Assembly: GCA_019096065.1 (NCBI GenBank) | Contig: JAGUCH010000006.1 | Coordinates: 1,446,001-1,510,000 of the forward strand | Source of the DNA: Paracyclopina nana | Taxonomy: Eukaryota; Arthropoda; Copepoda; Cyclopoida; Cyclopettidae | Direction: 5' to 3' | Length of the DNA stretch: 64,000 nucleotides | In this document: piece after piece, positions 54,674-64,000 of the stretch | Position numbering within the stretch: the first letter of the stretch is position 1 | Layout of the letters: every line of letters begins with the position of its first letter | Translations under genes and position numbers: made by a program | The notes under the pieces: generated by a model | What the model saw: only the letters and a program-made list of their open reading frames with translations | Database searches by the model: none | What the model was told of the DNA's origin: nothing

Positions 54674-56473
54674 GAGTTATATGCGTATAATAAGCATAGG
54701 CCGTTTCATAACGCGGAAGTATGCCTCTTTTTTGCCTCCCCTTTAATGATCTGGCATTAGTTGGCTGACCTCCCCAGTCAGTTGACAACAGCACTCATCC
54801 TCCCGATCCCTATGATCGTTCCGATGAATTCACATTCCAGAGCTCCGTTGCACCGAGGACAAGACAAGAATAGCAGTAGTACATGGCATATATTTAGTGT
54901 ATGGCAGCTCTCGAAGAGGGAAGAAGAGCAGAAGAAGCAAAGTATAAAGTGTGCGCGCATGCAGTAGCAGTAAGAAGCTAAAGAAAAGCGAGAGTGTGTG
55001 TACTATATATAATGGTGGACCGCGAGGCCGTCTATAGAAGTAGTAGTATGCTGGTTCTCCTACTTGAGGCTGCTCGAGCAGAAGCCTCTTCTTGCGGCCC
55101 GACTACGTAGTTGCTGCTGCTGCTGCTGCAGGGAAAGCTGCATGGAGCTCCAACGTTAGACGTCAGCTGCCGACGTGCTGAGGCTGTCCTGGTGAGCACC
55201 GTCAGTGCGTGGTGGTGGTTGGCGACGTCCTTCGAGGAGAAAGTTCAGAGAGGCTGTTATTGTCGGCTCTTTCCTTCGAATATACTGTGGCGGAGTGGCC
55301 TCTGTTGTTCTCTAGCTTCTCCCATGTCGATTCAGCGTTCAGTTCGAGTTGCGACTGCCTCTCACGTTGTTGTTGGTTTTTTCATCTGAAGCAGCCAGAG
55401 GATTTGGCTTCTTCAGCTGCAGCAGGCCGGTTGTTGTTGTCGTTGTACACCACCATCTTTGTTGTTGTTGTTGTTGACATTGGTCCCCCACTTGTTACCC
55501 CCATCTTTGCTACCGCGCTGCCCACGTGCAAGACTACAACTTTCAGTGGAGCACCCGTCGTCAACAGCAGACAAAAAGTGAAAGCACGACTCCGACTGCT
55601 TTGACAAAAAAGGGAAGTGATGCAATTCTGCTGCAAGCCTTTTTGTGCCGCTCCAGCTCCTTAACTCGATCCCTATCGTGTCATTTCAGCCTTTTTTGCG
55701 CCTCGTTTGGCAGCACACAACGTATCTTATTTATCTGATTGATTTTCCACGCATTTCTCTCTTGGCACTCACAGCCAGACCTGGCATCCGTTTTTTCAAC
55801 AAACTTGCGTTCTCGTATATATTGGAGAGCTGTCACATATCAAGACTAATAAGATGGTTCTGTCATCAGCAGAGCCACCATCTAACCATTTTTTCCACTC
55901 GTCCTCCTCCCCTTTGAGGGCAACGCAAAGCAATTAGAATATCAATAGAACGATCGCCCAGCATTTGTCGTTGCCTGGAAAGATGCAACCGCGCACGTTC
56001 CATTGATCGACTACTCTCACGTTTTCATTTATCTCTGCTAAGGCCGCAAATTAATCTTCCTTCTCTTGGGTTTCGCGTCTGCAATTGCATCACTTTCTGC
56101 GAATTTCCCAGAAGCCAGCATACGTTTACCAACTGCATGTGTCAGTTGCTGCTATTGTGCAGTACATCACTCTCCTTGCAATGCCACTTACGGAAAAAAG
56201 TCAAACCGAAGAAGAAGTGAAGAAAAAGAACCTTTGTCGCCATAGGGAGGAGGCTTTCATCCGCATGCTGCCCTGCTGCTGCTGCTGCTGCATCAAGCTT
56301 TGACTGCTGCAACCAGAATTTGAAGTGCTTTCAGAATCACATTACAAAAGAAAGAAAAGACGCGATCATTGATTATATACACCATCGATAAATGGCTGCA
56401 GCTTATTGCATGGAGTGCAAAGACCGAGCATTTCATGTCGCTGACTGAGGTAGTCTACCACCACCACCATCAG
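54674..56473 (+). other. Mitf intron 3 (continued), no gene recognised
   Basis: About 1.8 kb with CTG/CAG and GTT triplet runs (for example near 55110-55130 and 55430-55475) and several short open frames that are mostly products of these runs. No supported gene. Confidence 0.45.
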
Positions 56474-56578
56474 CTTCCGCAAGTGCCAATACCAGCTGCC
56501 ATAATTCTAACCATGACGAAAAGCAAGAAGCTCAAGGAGGAGATTCATCACAGCTCTGTCCCGGATGACATAATTCAG
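56474..56578 (+). other. Weak candidate Mitf exon 4
   Basis: 105 bases between an acceptor (CACCACCACCATCAG) and a donor (TTCAG then GTAGGAATT), phase 0 at both ends, as needed after Mitf exon 3. It would encode LPQVPIPAAIILTMTKSKKL and then KEEIHHSSVPDDIIQ. The DDII is reminiscent of the activation-domain core DDVIDDII in MITF, which sits in this part of the protein. Similarity is too short to be sure. Confidence 0.3.
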
Positions 56579-59500
56579 GTAGGAATTAGTATACCATGCT
56601 AAAAGCCACCGTCATCATCATCATCACGAGCAGAGAGCTCAAAAATGACTATTTGCCTGCGCTTGCCTTGAGGATGAACTGTGTTTGCCGCGTGCAAATA
56701 TGTATGTATATATACACGCACAAACTTTTACTTTATATGCTGGAAGTAAAGCAGCGGCTAAAGTGGGGCGCGAGATAGTGGTACCATAAATACTATATAT
56801 CCGAGGACAAAAAAAGGCTAGCCTTCATGCACGCCATATCTCCACTGCACGAGCTAATAACATCAGCACGATCTCTGCCTTGATGTAAGGAATGAATGCT
56901 CACTTAGAGCAGCGTAGCATACTTCATATATAGCCATATCCCCAATCGGTTGCCATATCTCAGGAAACAAAAGAGGAACCGTAGCCCCCAAAAAAGTGGC
57001 TCCAGATTAATGTTATAGCGAAACCTAGTTTTTGTCCGAGTCTTGGCCTCGGATGGTGGTTTTTTCCGACCCCAAAATGCATTGCACACATGTACACACA
57101 GTTGTGTGCGGCAGCAGATAAGACCCTTCTTTTGGTCATGTTCATTCATCTTGTCAATTGAGATATTCAATGAAGTCACGCCCCACTTGACTTTGCCTCG
57201 ATCCCTTGTCGTAGTGGCAGTATGTGGGTATCCAGCGGGAAAGTGGGCTGATTTATTTCGTCAAAACTGACTTTCCACATATGAGGTCTTTTCACTGCAC
57301 AAAAACCTGCTGGCGGCAGCTGCTGCTGTTGGTGTGCAACTCAAACCACATTTGGTGTGCGGAATGTGAGAGAAAATTCTGCTTGGCAAGCAAGTCAAGT
57401 GCGATGACAGTTGAGGCTTCGTACTATTTCACAGCTTTTCATCTTCGCATCATTGGCCTCGAGAGGATTCTCGGTCAGACAATTTCGGCTCAACTTCGGG
57501 CTTCGTGCTAGCCATTCAGTTCTTCCGTCCATGCGAGCCTATTAAGGTACCTCCAGAGTAGTGGGCAGGATCGTAATAGCTTTTAAAGTTGGCAAGTCCG
57601 ATTAGGAAATGCAACGAATCCAAAGGAAATTAGCTATCTCGGGAATTGCTCTCCTCCTGCTGCTGCTGCTGCTGCTGCTGCTTCTTCAGCCGGAGGCCAC
57701 CACGTTTTTTATTTCATCATCCCATAAACTACTGCCTTCTCGTGGTAGCTTTGCTACAGGGAAGAATAACAATGGGATTCATGAAAGGGTTTCGTAAAAA
57801 TAGCTCTCCTTCAGTGAACCGGCCATAAATGCGCAGAGGGTTTTCTGCTACTATGCTAGAATATGACGTCACTACTCTCACTAGTACTCTCCGCTGGATG
57901 AAGGCCTTCTATAGTGAAAAGGGCCCATGCAGGAGAGGCGTTCTCGAAGGGGCGCGAACTTTCCCCTTACCCAACTCTGACGTCATGGCTACATTGAGTA
58001 ATGTGCGAAGGTGCTTGTGACATTTATCACACCACACACTCACAAAATCTTTTTTTTTTGCTCTCATCTGACAAGACAAGGACATTTAACCAAGAGAAAG
58101 CTCATTAGTCATCCACGTAGAGGTTTTTTCCTTGATGACCAGTGCCACTTTTAATGTGACAATGCAGAACTAAAGCTCAAGGCAATTAAACATTTTGTAT
58201 TGTTACTCGTGCTCATTGCCCTAAATCAGCTGAAATGTTTGCATCCGCGTTTATTGCAAGCCACTGACAATTGGAAAGCAAAACACAATATGCAATTAAG
58301 TAGTTGTGTGAAAGTCTGGCAATTAGAGTCAATTCTACTGACATGGTGACTGGTTATAAGAAGGCTTTGTGTGTTTGCTTCACGACAATAATGCAATGAA
58401 TGAGCTAGCTTTGAAGAAAGTTTCTCGCAGCAATTGAAGGTGGGAGCCAAACTTTTTTGCTGATAACTCTTTGAAAATTATATCTGCAACGCTGACTGAT
58501 CAATCAAAGCGATACATTTAGGCAATTGCTGAGCGGAGCAAAACAACGTATCGTGGTGGGGGCTATAAGTAACTAGATTAGAGTGATTTGATTTTGAACT
58601 TTTCAAGGGGAGAAAGCTCATTTAAAATCTGAGGGGATTCTGCTGGCATGGCTAGGAATGCTTAAGGAGCTCAAGCATCTCGTGCGCGCAGTCTTTAGGT
58701 GTTTTACTTAATATGTTTACCGATAAGTTGACAGAATTCCTTGCCAAAGCTGTCAATAGCCACTGCGAAAGTGCCGTTATGGAAATTCTCCCCCCGTCGT
58801 CCCTCTCAAGCTGCATCTTGAAATTTTAAGTAGCATCAGTGCGCTGCCATCTGATTTACCAAGTCGTTTTTGTAAGCCACGAAAGTTGGGTTTGGTTTTT
58901 TTCGATTCACGCTTATGCATATCGATATCTTGAGTGCACGTGCCCGCAGTGCAACCGCTAATATCATTTGGCTCCCCATACATTTCCTAAGCAAATCGAA
59001 TCTTAAAAAAAGACCACGTTAATCACGTAGCAATCGAAGCTGTGGAAGTAAACCTATTAATCATGCAAAACCACTCGAGTTTTGCTGCCACAAGTCCAAG
59101 TGTTTACTCCAATGACTTATAAATATCCACGCGTCAAGGCGTCCATAGAAATTACAACGAAAATACTAGCCTTTTTTTGCTTGTACCCCGTTAATAATGT
59201 ATATATTTAAGTTTGCATGACTGCACATTCATCAAATGTCAATACCGATGATTTATGCTTCCTTACTAGTACGCACAATCCGGTAGAGTAATGGCTTTCG
59301 AAAAAAAAGTCACAAGCTACTCAAGGTAAACCAAAAGGCCATCCAACAATTGCAGCTGCTGTTCCGTCTTCCCAGAAATTGGTGCCCTTTACGTGAAAGC
59401 CACTTTTTGCCACAATAATGCTCCATGAAAGGTGACAATATATAGTAGTACAATGCGACCGCAAGAGAAAAGTTTTTTTTCCCATAGCAGCTCTGCAAAT

Positions 59501-62500
59501 GCACTTGGATTAGGTTTTTCGTTATGGAATAAGTATAGTATATAGTGGAACTAGAGAAGTGCTTTAAGCCAGGGCCAAAGGTTCGGCTGCTGTCAATAAA
59601 ACTTTCTCCACGGTGAAATGAATTCAGTCGACAGCTCCCTGCTGCATGTGGGGCTCTGGCTCGCTCCCTTCTTGCACGCGGCCAGATGTGAGACTGCTCG
59701 ATTGAAATTTGACGACATATGGTGATTAGCATTCAGGCTCAGTAGTTACAATTGTTCGTGACTGCAATGCTGGAGAGCTCGAATCTAAGTACTACTGGAG
59801 TAGCTTCAAGGAAGTTGCTTCTAGGGATTATGGTCAACACGAATTGACACATCAAAGGAATGGTAAGTTTGAGGCACGCTATTGTGTTTTGCCAATGGAC
59901 GCATGCCTGAGTGCCAAGTTTGTACGTATAGCAATGTTGCTGGCACAGCAGCCTTGGGAAATTAAGCCGATGTCGTCTTAATGATGTTTGTCATGTTCTG
60001 AGCTGGTCAGTGTGTTCTGCACAAACATTAACCAATCAGTCTTGCCTTCTCCACTTTGAGCCTCGAGAAGCAGGAGTCGCGTTGCAAATCCGAATTGCAT
60101 CTGCCATAGGTGGTATACTACAGTATATCGATGACTTGAGTAAAGTCTTTCATCATGTGTTGCCAAAGTGCTCTCACTCATCGATCAATTCCTCTCCTTC
60201 GTGCTTTTTGATTTCCCAACCACCGAGATTTTTTTGCATTCGTTCGGGTGTGCATTTGCAGCGCTAAAACAAATCTCTCCTCCGGAAAGAAAGTGTTCAT
60301 ATAGGGCTTAAGACATGCACGTGCGTTTAGGGGTGTTAATTTCCGGCAAGAATTCTCATTCCAAAAGCCAAATATACGGAGCTGGTGTAATATAGTAGCG
60401 TGAGCATGCTGCTGGCATGCCAAACCAAGGACTTTTCTTCTTTATCTCAAACTTCGGTGCTGGGATCGGAGCCTTGCTTCTGCTCTATGTAATGCTGCCT
60501 TGAAATGCTAAATATTTCACTCTGCTCTTGGGTACGTTGGTGCCTCCTTTTCTTGCTTAATATTCTTCTTTTGTGTAGACGAAGGAGTGTACGCGTGGAG
60601 GCTGCTCCTGCTGTCGCCACATTATTTTTTTATGCCCAGGCTTCGGCTAATTCCCACCAGATTATCTAGCATTCGAAGGTAGGCAGGCAGCGGAGGAGAA
60701 TCTAATTTGCCGCTTTTTGAAAGTTGCCTTTTATGACTTTCACAACTTGTTTGAGCTGCGCATACTTTAGTAGACGTGCTGCCGTCTCTTCACGAATAAT
60801 AAAAAGCGATGAGAAAAAAATGGCTGCACGCTACATTGCGGCAGGCTTATGAAATGATCAAATCTGCAGATCCTGTTCAAATATGCTATAAGGCAGATTT
60901 GGAAAGTTTGAAAGTCTTGACGACTACGCTGCATAAACAACATTAGCGCACATGTACCAATCAGCAGCAAGGCGCGCCACCACGACAAAGAACAGCTCCT
61001 GAATTTGAATGTGGTTTGCTACTTTTGTAGCCACGGACTTTTGACAGCAGCTACTACAACGAAATTTTCTCCCTTGATCAGCTCGCGTATATTTGGTTGT
61101 GAAAAAAGTTCGCTTCGACGACGTCACTTTCTTGACGTGCCAAGGCCGATGCGCATAGTTCGCACCTCTCGCGTGCCACTGGCCCGATTTTCAGCCTTTT
61201 ATTATGCTACTTCAGTGCATATGCGAGAGTGGCCTTCTCTCGTTATCTCGGCCGATTTAAAAGGCGGCCGTTTGTCCATAAGGGATGGCCGCGACCCCTG
61301 AAGCATGCCACTGCCATTGCTGGAAAGGCTCATTTTGAAAGTCCGATAGCCTTTGTGTCGCAGCTGCCTCTGATGGCAGTGGCCTTCGTATAGCTTGTAC
61401 GCATATTTGAGAGCAAGTGGAGCCGCGCGGTTGCCAAATTCACCTGAAAGCTAATTAGTTGGCTTATGCTTCGAGCTGTCATTTTGGTGGAAGAGTAGTT
61501 GAGGCCAAAATTGGGTGGCAAAACCACCGCAAACTTTCGTCAGTGTAGCAGCTCGAGCATGGCATGCATGATGTACTACTATGGCATAGGGAGAAAGCCC
61601 GTCTATATGGACGCTACGCGACCATCTGGGCCGCCAAAATTGGCTTCTTCTGGCTCCTCTTCAAACTTCACAATTGGAATGGAAAAAGTTCTTCCTTCAC
61701 CTGTCTGCTGTCCTTCTTCCCATGCTGCCATAGGAGTGCTGTAGGACACGGCAGCACGTGTAGCAAACAAATAGACCTGTCCCAAATCGTGACATCTTGT
61801 TGTACAACTATGGCTACAAGATGCAAACCGGTATTTTATGAAGCATTTCGCTGAGATTCGTCGCTGTCGGACGCGTACTCCATTTCCTACGTTGCAGAAC
61901 GTTCGTTAGTCGCGGACCGCTATTAATAGCGTCGTCATATTGATGAGGATTTTTTATCTCAGTCTGTCAACGGCTACGGCGAGTTGAAGTTCAGCTATTG
62001 TGTCGAGTGCATCATCATTCTCCTCCGTGGCCGGCAAAACGCCTCCTTTTTGAAAAAAGTTCCTCCTTTCGATAATGACGGACAAGGCCACTTTTATTAT
62101 GGAGCTGCTGCAGCATTGCATGGAAGGAGGGAAAAATTGAACGACCATAAAATGTTTTTCTCGGTAAGAAGACTTATGGCTTTATTGCCAAACTAGCTAG
62201 CCGCCAGCTTTCTTTTCCTAAGGTCAAGCTACCATATAGAGATGCTCTCGCTTCCGCTGCTGCTGCTGCTGCTTTCGGGGCAATGTCTTTGGTGCTCGCG
62301 CGATTTATTGCCAATCGAAGACTGTCATGACAGCAGCCAAGCGAGAAAAGGCACTTCTTCTTCAGTCGCGGCTGGCAAAATTAATTTCCTTCATCCCTTT
62401 CCACGCTGGATTCCTATATAGCCAGTCGTCTACTTTAGTAGCTGCTTTGCAGTAAATCCTTGCATAATTGAGTTATTTCAGGATTCGCCCGGGCTCGACT

Positions 62501-64000
62501 CCGTCATGTGTCTCACCTTAAAAAGCAATGACAATTGAGCTGAGCCAAACTTTTCCTGCCAGTATAGGCTACAGTGGAACTCTTGAAGTTTGCAGTTAGA
62601 CTGAAGTTGCAGTCGTGCTATCTTTTAATAGCCTCGATCCCACAAAAATTGACTGGGATGATCGCTTTGCATTTCAAGAATGAGCCCATATTTCAGCCTC
62701 TAGCAACTCCTCGGTCTCCTCCTTCAGTCGATTCCCATTCCTGCAACTGTGGTGGTAGTACGTAGGTCTGCCAAAAATGACACAGAGAAATTTCGCCAAC
62801 ACTCAGCTGCCAAATTCCGCGGAAAAGTGCAATTTCAATTCAGTAAATTACACCAGATACTCTCAAATTTGTTGCAAGTTTGCAGGGGCAGCAGCAGCAG
62901 TCTCGTTTGTTTCCCAATGCAATAATGGATGTACCTGGGTAATAATATATTACCACAGCTCTCTTGACGAAAGTAAGAGCCCAAGAAAATGGAGGAGGAG
63001 GAGGATAACTTTTAGCATAGCACAGCTTTTTCGACAGCAGCAGCAGCTAGGAATGATGCAACTGTGGTGTGGTAAAAGCCGCAACAATAATTAATTACCG
63101 CACTGCATTTACGATACAGAATATGTGCTACTGAAAAAGTCCTACATGCTATATGTATTACAAGTGTTGTTATCGCGGCCAGAAATCGATCTAAATCTTG
63201 GGTGAATTTGATGACTTGAGACTGAATGCCGTTTTTTAACGCGAGCTAGTCAATTGCTGAATTCGTGTTCAACTTTGTGCTGTGCGAGCAAATTTTTTGA
63301 AGCCCACAGCAATTTTTGCGGACCTATTAAAATAATGCTCTCTTGTTCTCCTTCGACCCTTGCTGGATTAATTTCACTCGTAGATCTGCAAGTTTCCCAA
63401 AAATTGCACACATTTTTCCACGGCGTTCTTCCAGACTAGAAGCATATCCTGTTTCGATGATTTACAGCTTGGGGAATTTTTCTTAATTGACTTATACGTT
63501 TTGAATCGCTTTCCTTCTATGAAGAAGTATTCCACAAAGATATCTAGTTTCGCGTTGGGAATTTTTTCGAAATTTCCTTGCCGAACCTGCTCTCTCATTC
63601 CAATGACTCGAGTATCTCAAGGTTGGCGCCAAGCAAGAATCATTTGTTCTACAAGTGATTCTCATAGACTTGTGAACAAAAAAAGTCATCCTTGGAAGCG
63701 ATGCCAATATTTCAGTGTTGTCCTCGTAAATTAGGCGCTCTGTCAAGCAAGATGGGAAGCTTTTATGGGGCATTTTCTTCAATGAACTCAGGGGGGCATG
63801 CGACTTATCTTCTTTAATTAGAGAGCTCCAACTACCATATAGTAGTACCATACTACAAATGGTGGAATGTTCCCGACTTATTTTTTCTGCTGTCATTAAA
63901 ATGGTAGATGGTAGCTGCCTGTTGTGTGCTGCTATATCTGGGAATAAAACAAAAGAGGGGCTTGCATTCTTCTAGTAGTGGTACAAATTTGTCTTCGTCC
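56579..64000. other. Non-coding tail of window, probably Mitf intron
   Basis: About 7.4 kb with only short open frames. CTG-type triplet runs occur at about 57657-57680 and 62257-62276 and CAG runs near 62886-62900 and 63040-63050. I looked for the Mitf bHLH segment (KKDNHN..IERRRRFNIND) and did not see it. No RNA gene or transposon is recognised. Confidence 0.45.

Noticed and set aside
57646-57828. Cys-rich or Leu-rich peptide with an apparent signal sequence
   Set aside because: The hydrophobic run is a translated (CTG)n microsatellite and no gene structure follows.
60007-60181. Possible exon with an ARM-like hydrophobic sequence
   Set aside because: Surrounding splice sites are poor and the sequence does not match Mitf or any family I know.

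Overview
The window is nuclear DNA of an arthropod, most likely a crustacean (a branchiopod-like genome is my guess). Evidence: spliced genes with many introns of about 50-65 bases, an innexin fragment, the protostome microRNAs miR-263a and miR-263b, Nipped-B and Mitf orthologs, and a UHRF1-type maintenance-methylation factor, which flies lack. No bacterial genes, rRNA genes or CRISPR arrays are seen. All gene calls were made by translating the sequence and recalling protein families; no database was searched. Every complete multi-exon model sums to a multiple of three across its inferred splice sites.

Layout. 1-8290 is satellite DNA: a 322-bp tandem repeat in plus orientation (1-2206), a core holding a broken innexin exon and a 140-bp tandem array (2207-4736), then the same 322-bp repeat in minus orientation (4737-8066), interrupted by a fold-back transposon (5338-5920) and ending in a 10-bp minisatellite. 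A MITE-like element follows (about 8369-9161), then about 2.7 kb without genes.

11.9-33.5 kb is gene dense: an unrecognised nuclear-type protein (-), a UHRF1-like protein that lacks the tandem Tudor domain (+), CFAP53 (+), a METTL27-like methyltransferase (-), SCPx thiolase/sterol carrier protein (-) with a complete EF-hand rhomboid protease gene on the opposite strand inside one intron and a repeat-filled transposon in another, then Nipped-B/NIPBL (+). CFAP53 and the methyltransferase converge with one base between their stop codons.

33.5-64 kb is sparse. It holds two microRNA hairpins, mir-263a and mir-263b, 1.3 kb apart, a Tc1/mariner-type MITE, and the 5' half of Mitf (MITF/TFE family) with long introns. 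The Mitf bHLH-zipper exons are not in the window. A tRNA-like sequence sits inside a further inverted-repeat element at 53.4-54.7 kb.

By function the genes are chromatin and cohesin loading (UHRF1-like, Nipped-B), cilia (CFAP53), peroxisomal lipid metabolism (SCPx), membrane proteolysis (rhomboid) and lysosome/nutrient transcription (Mitf). I see no shared pathway. Compact neighbours suggest overlapping transcripts.
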